A stretch of DNA of 64,000 nucleotides from the NCBI RefSeq assembly GCF_026210795.1, contig NC_089435.1:2976001-3040000 (forward strand). Reading direction: 5' to 3'. The translations under genes were made by a program, and so were the position numbers. Below, in pieces: positions 44,412 through 56,800 of this stretch. The first letter of the stretch is position 1. Each line of letters opens with the position of its first letter. Under the pieces are notes generated by a model that had not been told where the DNA came from, searched no databases, and saw only the letters and a program-made list of their open reading frames with translations. This DNA is from Rhizophagus irregularis (Eukaryota > Glomeromycota > Glomeromycetes > Glomerales > Glomeraceae).

Positions 44412-45750
44412 TCACCAGTGGTGAAATTCATCCAAGGTAAAGTTCACCTATATTACATAATTTATTAAAATTTAAATTGTTTTGTTTTGAAAAAAATAAT
44501 AATTTTATTAATAAAAATATTTATATAAAATATATAGTTTAAATATAATAATATATTATACAATAATTCATAAGTTAGTATTATTATAAAAAATGAATAA
44601 ATCCTACAATATTAAGTAGATTTTATATTGCTAAACAACTTTCAATTAATAAAGGAAGTAAATTTCATTTGACTGAAGTGGTGAAATTACATTCTAAATT
44701 AGTAAATGGAAAAAAGAAAAATTTGAAAGTTAGTATCGTTATGAAAAATGTAGATTTCTCCATATGTATTATACCTACACCCATGATAATTAATATACAA
44801 GTAGTTTCGACCTTGCTGAACAATTTTCAATTAAGTTAGAAAGTTGATTTCATTTGACTAAAGTGGTGAAATTACGCGCTGAAGTTAATAAACAGAAAAA
44901 AAAAAATTTGAAAGTTAGTACCTTTATGAAAAATGTAGATTTCTCCATATGTATTATATCTACACCCATGAAAATTAATATACAAGTAGTTTCGACCTTG
45001 CTGAACAATTATCAATTAATTTGGAAAGTCGATTTCATTTGACTAAAGTGGTGAAATTACGCGCTGAAGTTAATAAACAGAAAAAAGAAAAATTCGAAAG
45101 TTAGTACCATTATGAAAAATGTTGGTTTCTCCATATATATTATACCTACACCCATGAAAATTAATATACAAGTAGTTTCGACCTTGCTGAACAATTTTCA
45201 ATTAATTTAGAAAGTCGATTTCATTTGACTAAAGTAGTAGTAAAATTACGCTCTGAATTAATAAATGAAAAAACAATTTTGAAAGTTAGTACCATTATGA
45301 AAAATATGGGTTTTTTTATATGTATTATACCTACACTTATAAAAAATAATATACAAGTAGTTTTGGCTCTGTTGAACAACTTTTAATTAATAAAAGAAAT
45401 TGAATTCATTTGACTAAAGTAGTGAAATTACACTCTAAAGTTATTAAATAAAAAATATAAAACTTTAGGAGTTAAACAGTTAGTGGTGTTATAAAAACAC
45501 AAATTTCTCTATAAATTTCATTTCTAATTTATGAAATTGAGTTGTAAGGGTTTAATAGTATGTTTGGAAAAAAAGTTACAGTTTAAAAAAATTCATAAAA
45601 AAATTTTTATTTACGTGTATGAAATTGTAAAACGTAATACAAACAAAATTAATATAAAACTTATAAAACTAAAATTATCATATTACTGGTGAATTTCACC
45701 AGAGGTAAATTCACCACTGGTGAATTAATTTTAAATTAACCACTGGTGAA
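44412..45750. repeat. Satellite family A block between inverted CACCAGTGGTGAA repeats
   Basis: At the left, TCACCAGTGGTGAAATTCA occurs at 44412; at the right, inverted copies (GGTGAATTTCACC...TTCACCACTGGTGAA) occur at 45685-45725 with one more near 45740. Between them, five or six units of about 165-175 bp share ACAAGTAGTTTCGACCTTGC, TGACTAAAGTGGTGAAATTA and AGTTAGTACCATTATGAAAA. The arrangement suggests a transposable element carrying a satellite array, but I could not define a target duplication. Confidence 0.55.
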
Positions 45751-48700
45751 TATAAAATTAATCCTAAATATTAATAAAATATATTTGCAAAAAAAATTTT
45801 ATTAGAATCTGAAATAAATTCAAGAATTTTAATATGTACCTTCCATATAAATTAAAAATCCATTATAATTCCTGTTGCAAAATCATAAATAACTCAACAT
45901 ATATGCATGCTAGAAAAATGAATTTATATTTATTTGAAAGGAGAGAATGAGATCTATCCAAAAAGTTAAAAATCGCATTTATTGAATCATTGGTTCCTTA
46001 ATAAATACACTCAACACATTTACTATCAATTTGACATAAACTCTTGCATTTGAACGTAAATATCTCCTTATCTAATGATTCAATTTGCATGATTTTTGAT
46101 TCCAAAATTAGAGTCCATTTACACCTTTCAAAGGAATATAATATTATTCATTTAGCATATGTGCATGTTGATAAATTAACGATAATGTCATTACAATCAA
46201 AACCTGACACAAAATTTAAATTATAGTTCTTACCAATAATTGTAGCCATAAAACTCCTTTCACTTTATTTAAAGGATGTTGTTTAAGCTTTTAATAGAAT
46301 ATACTGATGAAATTCATAAGTCAACTCCTAAAAAAGAGAAAGAAATAATTAGTTTATTAATAAAGGAAAAAAAATTCTAAAAATCCTATCTGATCCTTTA
46401 AATGGTAAGGAGTTCTATCAATAAAGAATTTTTTTGACACTAAACTTATTTAAAACTTTATAACTTACACTTAAGAAGAACCTGGAGTGTCAAAACATAT
46501 TTTTATTTGATTCCAACTATTTTTTGTCAAAAATTCTTTGTAAAGCCAAATAATATAAATGTACTATACTTATTTTCATTTTATAAGAAGGTTTCAAGTG
46601 TTTATAACTTCTGGATTCCACCTCTAATAGCCAGATTCCTTTGTAATACGTTTAAACAAGACCTGAAGAATCAATTTTTTTATCGTCCTTCGCTATTAAA
46701 TTTTTTGTTGCACAATTAAAATAAATTAGTACAGCTATCACATGTGCAATACATATGATACCCAGCCAATAAAATACATATCTATATACAAACAATTATG
46801 TCAGTGTTACGTTATTTAAAAATTACTAGAAAATGTTATTTATTATGGCGCCATAACAGATAATTTATTAATAAAAAACTAAAAATAATACATATGCTGA
46901 TCATCATGTGATTATTCAAAAATCGAAAAGCCTGCTATGTTGTGTTTCTGGTGACCTTTTCATTTGTTTATTTTCTCAATCTTTTGAATGGCATATTTCA
47001 TGATGTTTAACAGTTTCATTTTCTCTGGATTTACATTTACGAAGTGTTGATAGGTTTGTCATCTGTTCATTTGCTTTTGCTATTTATCGAATTGTTTAAT
47101 TATTTTTTATGGTTTATTTATTAATTTTTTTTTTTGAATGTACAATTTATAGACTGACACTTCAAAAGCAACGGTTATTAGCAAAAGAGATATTTATTTT
47201 CAAATTTTATTATACCAGTTTTTCTACATAAAAATTATAAAAACATTAGTTTAAAAAATTTATTATATATAGTACTATTATACTATATATTAAACTATTT
47301 AAACTATTTTATAATTAATAAATTATTTACGCGTTTATCTGTAACACTGATCCTAAAATTTCATTGGTTATATACGCGGCGTGACAGACAGACATTGCAT
47401 GATATCGAGTTCAAACAGTATAGTCCTATGCTACGCTTTGGACAATTATTCTAATTTATTTTATTTGATATAGTAAAATTTTTATTTTCACTCAAATTAT
47501 AATCCAAATTATAAATCTAAATCAATATTATGTAATAACCAATTTTCCTAAGAAATTTCATCATGATTTAAATTCATTAATCCTGTTGCAACGCAACAGG
47601 TTACAGTTAGTAAATTCTTAAAATTGTTCAGTTCTTAAAAATTTTATAATTATGATAATCAAAAAATAAACAAAATTTTTCATTTATCTTGATTAGCTTA
47701 CTATTTTTTTTTTATTGATATCTGTGCAAGATTATAAAATTGAAACTAGTAAGTCGATCCTTTTAAACTGATAAAACAATTTTTCTGACTTGGCAGCTAA
47801 TGTATGACAATCTAGAAGTGTTAAATTGCATGATTTCTATTAATCTCACTTTTTTAAATTATTTTCATTAATAAAAAATGTACAAGTAACTAATATAATC
47901 ATAAGAAAGATATTATTATGTATTTATATATATATTATATATAATACACAATAATTTTAATAATTTATTTTTTTATTAAATCAAAATTGATAATTTGCTT
48001 AATTACTCTTGCTTACTTTTTCTATTTAACTTGGTTTTACTATTTAGAAAATTAATATATTACAATTTCTATATTAAGTATTTTTTGTATACTATAGAAG
48101 TACTGAAGATATCAGTTCTGATGGGAAAAAGGAAAATTAAAGCACACAAGTGATATTATTTGGATATCATGCAATGATTGCAATGTTATTAGCAATCTGA
48201 TGAGATTTCATAATTGCGATTATTTTTTCTGCGACAATTTTGATTAAATAATCGATTCATTTAAATAAATCATTTAAATCGATTTTGGTAAAATTGATTT
48301 ATAAAAATAATTCGTTATATTTAAGTATTGATATAAAAAATAATTTTGTTTGTGAGTTGTGACGTCTTCTGCCATAAAAATTTAAAATATTTTTATTACT
48401 GTGGATTTATAATGATTCACTGGAATTTATACCAGTTAGAAGAAAAAGTTTGAAATGATTTTGACTTAGTATAAAACACAATGCGCCATGCTTAAAGTAT
48501 CCTCCTGATATCCAGCGGAAAATGTGTGAGGTGTCACAATCGGATCGGATCTCTACAGGGAGCGAGATAACTGTTTCGCTCATATAATAACTTATTTAAT
48601 AAGACTTATTGCAAAAAATATTTTTTTCATTTTATAATCTCCACCATAAAGAGAAGTTTCTACTTCAACATAAATCTCTTTAAAAAACCAAAATAAATAT

Positions 48701-48780
48701 TCTAACTTTATACATATAATTCTTAGATATGTTTGTTGATCATAAACTTGATTTATGTTGCATCAGGTGATTTAAACTTT
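45751..48780. other. AT-rich gene-free stretch
   Basis: I see no open frame with recognisable motifs, no tandem array and no RNA gene. Confidence 0.4.
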
Positions 48781-49570
48781 CATTTAAGTGAATTTTGCGG
48801 TGACGAAAAAAAACTCTTTCCGCAAATTTCCGGTACAATTTTTTTTTTACACAGCTGTTCCCTTCGTCACAGCCCAAGGGTTTTTACACATAAATAAACG
48901 TTTACACAGGGTTTTCACTTTTCATACCTTTCATAAACACTTTATTATATTTTTTCAAATCGAGCTACATTATTACGACTCAAAATAATTTTATATAAAT
49001 TTTATAAACAAATTTTTTCTCGACTCGTTTACCTTGTCCTTTTTATCCTAATAGCAATATTTTTTTTTTCGTTTCTAACTATGAACCCGACTATAACCCC
49101 TAATACACCGACCTACCCACTAAAATGGACCTTAAACTTTATAAACCTATAAAATTTCCCCACTTTCATTCGAGTTTCGCTCAACTTGTCAAGTCGGGCA
49201 CAAGACAGGTGGAGTCTACACATTGTACAACAACAAAATCGCCAGATATTACCTTTTACGCCTAAGACCAAAACTTTTGATTCGTACGATACTCGTTTTA
49301 TGGTGATCACAAACAACGAAGATTTAAAAACGCCACACCTAAAACAGTATTTCTCATCCTAAAAGTAACCAAACATAAATTACATAATTAGTAATTATCT
49401 CAACCATCAATTCCTAAAGCGGCTATAGAAGTAAACATAGAAATTTCAACCAATGGGTGCAGCTATTTGCTGAGCTCAAACTATATCAATTATAAAATAG
49501 ATGAGAAAGTAAAACGATTCCCAAATTCTCAAAATTCTAGAGTTTCAAAGAGACCGCAAAAAATATATAA
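48781..49570 (+). other. Possible decayed coding sequence
   Basis: Composition is less AT-rich than the flanks. From 49081 a frame starts MNPTITPNTPTYPLKW and meets one TAA. It continues open for about 70 codons (FIRVSLNLSSRAQDRW...FDSYDTRFMVITNNEDLK) to about 49355. I do not recognise a family. It could be an exon of a dead gene. Confidence 0.25.
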
Positions 49571-49573
49571 TTA

Positions 49574-49705
49574 CCGTATTTTGCGGTCCCCGAAAATAAG
49601 CACCCTTGCCAGAATTATGGCGATTTTGCCAGAATTATGAGAACCTTGGCCGGCATTAAGCGCAAAAAAGGGTGCTTACTATTGCTTATATACCGAAAAA
49701 TACGG
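49574..49705. mobile_element. Mariner-type MITE, 132 bp
   Basis: The ends CCGTATTTTGCGGT and ACCGAAAAATACGG are nearly complementary, flanked by TA on both sides (49572-49573 and 49706-49707). Inside, AATAAGCACCCTT and AAGGGTGCTTA pair. TA duplication and end sequence fit a Tc1/mariner-derived MITE. Confidence 0.7.
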
Positions 49706-49859
49706 TACATGGAAAGTATTATCAGTCAAAGTTTAATTACCCAACTAGAAATGTAACCGATATAACTGCGAAAATAAAATCGGTTAAATAATCAAACATT
49801 ATCCAAAAAGAGAAAATACGAAGATTCACGATATAGAAGTGGCTGTTCTTAACGTGTCT

Positions 49860-50520
49860 CAATTGCGGAGCTTGAAATTGAGGATGTCAATATATTCGCA
49901 GACATATGTCTGTTAAATCATATTTTGACATTTCGATGCAGAAGAACAAAATCTAAAATTGAGCAAGAAAAAATTGAGGTTATAACCCAAATCTTAGTTA
50001 TTATAGAAACTTGGCGAGATATCTTAAGGACAGCGCATATACTTGATCAACTTGAAAGTAAACATCCGATTCAGTAGAAAGGCGATTCAAGAATCTAATT
50101 AAAATTTGAATAATTAATTAACAAGACCAGCAAAATACTCGATGATTTGGAGGAAATCTTGACTGCTTGTGACGCAAAACTTGATGACGTCACAATACTA
50201 CTATATGATAAGGCATCACTATTTTAAAAGCTTGCTAGTTAATCATAATTTCAAAAAAAAATTCTGGAAAAAACTCCGATAAATGATCATTGGTTTCAGG
50301 AGGTGGAAAAACATCGACAGCATTTGGAATCTCTATACAAAATTGGTCAATATATGTTGATTTTTCTCCTATTGGGGCCGGGAGCTTGAAAAAATCAGAG
50401 CTAGACCACCAAAGTATGACCAAACTGAAGAACAGAGTAAAGTATTTGACATGCTGGTTTCTAGTTTTTATTCCGAAAAAACTCAAACACGTGATAATTT
50501 TTCTGAAAAATTTTTTATAG
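49860..50520 (+). pseudogene. Possible P-loop NTPase gene relic
   Basis: From about 49855 a frame reads IAELEIEDVNIFADICLLNH...IETWRDILRTAHILDQL before a TAG. Near 50297 a frame reads SGGGKTSTAFGISIQNWSIYVDFSP, which resembles a Walker A loop followed by a beta strand, and then meets a frameshift near 50385. The continuation ELEKIRARPPKYDQTEEQSK lies in another frame. Such a P-loop followed by ...YVDFSP resembles the NTPase part of Crinkler-like proteins known in these fungi. This is tentative. Confidence 0.3.
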
Positions 50521-51280
50521 GGTTGTTTATCTGTTAAATTAAAGTCTAGTGTATAGTTTCTATGTAATTTGTACTGTAACTTAGTTCACGTTGAAATAAA
50601 AATAAAAATAAATTATATGATGTTTTCGTTTATTTATACCTTTTGTTGCTATTTTTCGCAAATATAAAACCTTTTTTTTTAACTCGATCAGATTTGTATG
50701 TATTACGTACTATACGATATTTTTACACATTTACGATTAATATTATAATGCGGGCCAAATTTATAAGGGCAAATTGGAACCAGATATAGTAAATTTCCAT
50801 ATTTTAAAAATAAAAGCCTATAATTTTTGATCAATAATCCGATTTTAATTATCTCAGCGTAGTTAGATAAAGTTTATTAAGAAGTATTAATTAACGTTTA
50901 AGATTTTTAAAAATATCATTTCAATATTTTTTTATTAACATTTGAAATCGTCAATTTTATTTGGTATCGCTTACTATACTGTTTATTGACTTTATTCTTT
51001 ATTAAAATATTATTATTATCTCAATTACAATTAAGGTCACATGTCGATTCTATATAAATCACATGACTGCTAATCTTAAATTTTATGTTAACTTTTTCTT
51101 AAATATTTTATTGTTCCAGAACATTAAAAAAAAATTGTAATAGGTTGCAATGTTTGTTTGTTCTCATATTACAAAAATTTTTAAGTTTGAAATAAAATCA
51201 CATAAAAGGCAACTCTCTAATTTGAATACTTTTTTAGAGGTCATCCATTTGTCCAGTCTCTAACTTTAATTTTATTCTTT
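50521..51280. other. AT-rich gene-free stretch
   Basis: No coding signal or array seen. Confidence 0.4.
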
Positions 51281-51282
51281 AG

Positions 51283-51504
51283 GTTTATGGTTGGACTCTT
51301 TAATAACGACGGTAGATATTTTAGGTTTTTAATTTATTTTTTCGTCCAGCCACTAATAACTCTCTTATTTCTAAGACACTTTGAGGAGGCAAGTAAATAT
51401 TTTCATATTTATTATTTTTTTTTTCATTCTCTTTATCATCTCATTCCTTTTGTCTCTTACATTTTATTTCTTTAGGTCTTTTGGCTGATCCTTCGTGATG
51501 ATAG
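51283..51504 (+). other. Mini-exon-like splice modules on the plus strand
   Basis: A pyrimidine-rich acceptor TTTATTCTTTAG ends at 51282, and a GC-type donor (GCAAGT) lies at 51389. Another acceptor, TTTTATTTCTTTAG, ends at 51475, and GTAAGA starts at 51505, leaving a 29-nt core. The form resembles the modules in the three transposons near 5-14 kb but in the opposite orientation. No element ends were found. Confidence 0.3.
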
Positions 51505-52912
51505 GTAAGACATCATTTTCTTATCTAATTTTCGTCTCTAATATCTTATAGGCTTTTCTTTAAATTTTCTTTTTTTTCCTTAAAAAACTTGCCAGTTAAT
51601 AATTCTCCTGTTTTGCTCGCTATTATAATTGGTTAGTACTATTCCAATTTCTATCCTTTGACCAGTATAAAGAAAGTTGTAGATCATGATCTCTTTAAAA
51701 TCATAGATTTTGACAATCGAAACTTATAAAACACAAAAAAAAAACCCCCTTTCTCCTCCTTTTATTACGCGATTAAATACTTATTCACGCGAAAAATAGA
51801 ATTTATAATATTTAATAAACCTTTTTTAAGTAAAAGAGATGATATCGAGGGAATCCATTTTTTTTTAATTATTTTAATCGTTGAATAAAAAGATTATAAA
51901 AGTTAATAAGTTTCTTATTTTAATAAACAATATGCAACATATCTGAAAAATAAAAATTTTATAACACCAACAATCATGTGTTTTTTTTTTTCTGCTAGAT
52001 ATGTTCAAATATTCATTAGAACTGATTATGAACATTTTATTTATTCATTGAGTTTCAAACATACAGTAAATTTATCATTGAAATTGGGCTATGACGTGCA
52101 TATGCGCATGCGCATGCTGATTTCGCGCAGTTTTAATATCAGATATGCGTGAATTCATTGTATAAACCATTTAATTAATTTATCTTTTAATATTTTAAGA
52201 AATGCTTGATATTTGGTAAAGTATTTTTTAAGGCACGTTTGATATAAAAATTTTAATTAAAAATTTAATAAATTTATTTAAGCATAACAGATAATAATTC
52301 ATACAAATTAATTATCTTTAATAATAGCAACTATATCTGATTATCGCAATGTGCAACAAGCGTAACGCCTAATAAGAGACCAAACAAAACTTTGAGTCAT
52401 AATGATTATATTTTGTGTACTAACATTTTTATTTTTTTTTTTACTTTATTTTACATATGTAATATTCCCATTTATTTTACAATAAATGAATATATGCCAC
52501 TTTTAAGTGCAAAACTAAAAAAACTAAAAAAAAAATGAATTTACCGTATTTGGCATATTTATTATTAATACTTCCGGATTGTTTATTCTAAAAAGAAATT
52601 TTAAAAATTCGATGTTACAATATTAAAAAAAAATTTTGTTTTTTATTAGAAGTATTAGATAAAAGTTTTTCATTGGCCGAGCGACCTTTCTTCTGGCGTT
52701 CACAAGGAAGATTACGGGACTTGATATAAGTTTTGGAAGTCTTTATCGTTCAATTTTGTTTGAGCTCAACATAGAATGCGAGTATTTTGGCCATAATTTT
52801 TTTTTTTATTTTATATCTCTTTTTGTCGCAAATTTTTTTCATTTATTAAGAGGTTCATTAGTAAGAACGTGTATGCTAATATGCTATCGTTAATACTTAA
52901 TATGGGGTTATA

Positions 52913-52988
52913 CTAATTTTCGCCCCTAGTTCCATTGATTCCGTCTGGTGAATCGGGTCCGATTGATCAACATCGGGGCGAAAATTAG
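52913..52988. mobile_element. Tiny TA-flanked MITE, 76 bp
   Basis: A perfect 14-bp inverted repeat (CTAATTTTCGCCCC and GGGGCGAAAATTAG) has TA on both sides (52911-52912, 52989-52990). This extends the palindrome to 16 bp. The core contains CCGTCTGGTGAATCGGGTCC. Confidence 0.65.
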
Positions 52989-53319
52989 TATAGCCAATTT
53001 TATAATATCTGATATGCAAATCGTTTAGTAATTACTCTGATAGAAGGGTCTTATTTAAACATTCTAACATGTATAAAAAAAACTTTGATTTATTAAAAGA
53101 ATAATATGGAAAAGTGAGAAAAGGGCTTCAAACTGTTTCTTTTAATAGTTAAATTAAATATTTCTTTTTTTTTGATAAAAAATCATTTATCGTTCCTCCC
53201 TGATTTCACAATTTGATTCCGTGCTTATTCATTATTACTGCTGAAACTACTTAAATAACTAGATAAAAAAAATCTTCAAATTAAATAAGTACTGTACATT
53301 TAGATATAAAAAAGGTATC

Positions 53320-53840
53320 GGGACTTTTCGCCGATATCCATTTCGTTGAAACCCATCTCGTCGAAACCATTTCGTCAAAGGGATTATTTCGCTGAATGAA
53401 TATTTTGCCAAATGAATATTACGCCGAAAAATTATTTATTCCATTTGGTTATTTATTGTTTTTATCCAAAATAGTACATAAAGAAATATCTTCCAGAAAA
53501 TTTTTTGAATTAGATGATTTTTATTAAATTTATTTCGGTATAATACATTAATCTATTTTTTACTTGCTTTTTTCAGTTGTGAATAAATGTTATCAGGAAA
53601 ATAAAGTTATATATTTATTGCTTAATAATAATTAATATCAGTTACTTGAATGTTAAAGTAATAATATCCTGGAAAAAACTAGAAATAATCATTGCGCGAT
53701 GAATATTTTTTATAAAAATGTTAATCGCTACCATTTTCGACGTCGGCGAAATGGAATCCGGTGAAATAGATTCGATAAAATGCACTTTCGGTGATCTGTG
53801 AAACATCTCTTCAGTGAAACATCCCTGTACTGTAACCATA
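53320..53840. repeat. Inverted TTTCGCCGAAAT-type repeat
   Basis: The left part (GGGACTTTTCGCCGATATCC, TTTCGTTGAAACCC, ATTACGCCGAAAAATT) and the right part (CGTCGGCGAAATGG, GGTGAAATAGATTCG, GTGAAACATCCCTGTA) are related as inverted arrays of short palindromes. It may be a MITE or Helitron-like repeat within the larger duplication. Confidence 0.45.
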
Positions 53841-56800
53841 AAAAAAAAATATATTTTTGTAATTTGATAATTTTATTTCATCTTATTTTATTTATTCATT
53901 TTAATCTTTGTTAGTTACAGGACCGAATGATTGAATAAAATTGGCCGCGCCAACCCCGACGCTTTTGATTATGCTATGTTAACGATTGCAGATCTATCAA
54001 TCCGAAGTATTAAAGCTGGCGTTAAACATTATAGCAATAGGAGATGGTCTTTTATGCTATCACAATAAAATACACGTGAAATGACAGAGCTTAGATTGAT
54101 AGTAAACCGAATTTTTGACTCGAAGAGTTCAACATGCGGGCCGAAAACCGATCGTAATTTTACTCGAATGAGATGGAAAATATTATCGGCATATTCATAG
54201 ATTGTGATGATCATACTTTATTACTTTATTCGGAAACTTATTGTTACACACTATTACTGTACATGTTTAAAAAAACAATTTTGTAATTTTTTTCCGCAAG
54301 AAATGTCTAATTACTCCCTAAACCTGTTTATGTTCCAAAGATACTATATTGGGAGATTTTGCCTATTTAAATTTGGAACGATATGATTGAGTTTCGGACA
54401 TACGGCAAATTTATTATTTAATTTGGGATACAACATGCATATGCGCATGCGCATGATTATTTCAATATGCTTGAATTCATTAGTACATAAAAAAATTTGG
54501 TTTTTTTAATCTTTTAAAAAATGTTTGGGCGGACTCGCTTGCTAAATGGTTTGTAAAATTTAATAAATATATTTTGGTATGATAATTTATAAATATAATT
54601 TTTTGTTTTTTTTTTTGTAACTATATCTGATATAATTAAATTTGGTTGAGCAACGTGCAACAATAGTGACGCCTAATGAAACCTGAGTCATACAGATTGT
54701 TTTTTGTGTACTAAAAAAAAAAATTTGATTTACTGTATTTGGCATAATATTATTCTCGGATTTACAATATTCATAAATCCTTTGTTGGTGCTCATGTAAA
54801 GGACTACGATACTTGATAGATAGAACTTTTGTCGCCCAATTATATTTTAGTCCAATATAGAATGGGAGTATTTTGGTTATAATACGTATTATTATCAATT
54901 TTTTTTCATTTATTTAAAAAAATTCATTAGTGAGAACGCGTATGCTAGTATGCATGGTATTGTGAATGCTTTAATATGTAGAAGTTTATTCGTATGAAAT
55001 GATAAAATACAGTATAATACTTTCATTATAAGGAGGAGGGGTTTATTAAACATTCTAACATGTAAACATTATTTACTTTTTTTTTAAATAAATCATTAAC
55101 ATGCGTAATATTTTATGAAAAAATAATAAAAAAATAAAAAAATCTTTTTTTTTTTTTTTTTTTTTGAGAAAAAAAATTATTTTTTTCGTAATTTTTTTTT
55201 TATCAAAGAAATAAGCAAGGGGAAGTTTATATTTCATATACACAAATTCATCGATCTTATATAAAAACGTCAGAACTTAATATTTTAATTTAACTTTTAA
55301 AAGAACAATAAAGTAAAAAAGAATATATATATATTTTTTTTTCACAAAAAAAAAGAAAAAAAATCTTTTATCGTTACTCCCAGAAAAAAAAATTTATTCT
55401 GTAATTTTGATTCCTGTTTATTCCACAATAATATAAATAAATATATTTACTAGTTTAATAATAGTGAATGATTATTATTGTTGAAAGATTATTTTAAAAA
55501 CTCTAAAAAAAAAAATAAGATTAAATCAAATATTTACGACTAAATAAAGAATATATTATGTGTATTTGTATTATTTATTATTTATTTTTATTTTATTGTT
55601 TATTTATTTAAATCTTTGCTTCTTTTTTATTTATTAAAAGTTCTATTTGCATATTTGCATAATAAATGTATGAAGTTGAACAGTCACAGGACCAAATGTT
55701 TGGATGAAATGAGTCACGAAGTGGCCATTTCACCAATCAATACGCTTTTTAATTATTATTCTATATTAATTACAAATTTGTCAATCTGCAATCCGCAATA
55801 AACGCTATATTTTGCAAAATGAAGATGATTTTTTATGCTATCATAATAAAATACTACCTAGAGGACTGAGCCAACCTCGAGTAAAACGAATTTTTTGACC
55901 CAAGTCGAAGCTGAAGTGCGGGACAAAAACCCAATCGTAATTTTTACAGTGCCAGCCGAAGTTGTAATAATCATAAAAATCAAGTTACACGCAGCACAGT
56001 GTGACCTCAAAAAAATATGCATTCGGCTTCTCTATAAAGAACTTTATCCAAATATTTCTCGTTATTTCTCCTCCAAATCATTAGATTTTGATGATCATTG
56101 TCTCACTTCTAAAAATAAAAATTTATAATACATCATTCATTCTAATCAATTGACGCAACCGTCTTGATACACCTCGTTTGTCATAGACCGGTCTAGGCCT
56201 TTCCTTTTTTGGTATAAGTTATATGTAGATCGCTGGCTAAAATATATGTCGCACCTATCACCTTTGGTTGATTCCACAAATTGGCCGATATGCACAAACC
56301 TGTTTATGTCCAAAACCTAACTAGATTAAGACATTTTACCTATTTAAAGTATATCTGATATGATTGAGTTTCGGAAATACAGCAAATGTCATTAGGCGAC
56401 GTTATGGCGGACATGCAAATGCGCATGCGCATGCGCATACTGGTTTTCGCGTTAAGTTTATATGTGTGAAATATAATAAATTTGATTTTTTAAATTTTTT
56501 GAAAAAAAGGGCAAAAGCTTTACAAACGCTTGATAAATAATTTGTAAAAAATAATTTAAAATTAATAATTTATAAATATAGAAAATTTTATTCTTAGTAT
56601 CCGATTGTGTTAAATTTGATTGAGAAACGTGCAACAATCGTGATGCTTATCAAGTGAAAGAGACCAAATAAAACTTGAGTCATATTGATTTTTTTTTTTT
56701 TGCATTCTAAATCGAGTACCTAAACTGAAAAAAAAAAAAAAAAAAAAAGAATTTACTGTATTTGACATATTTAGGCGTAAGGAAATATTATTACTTCTGG

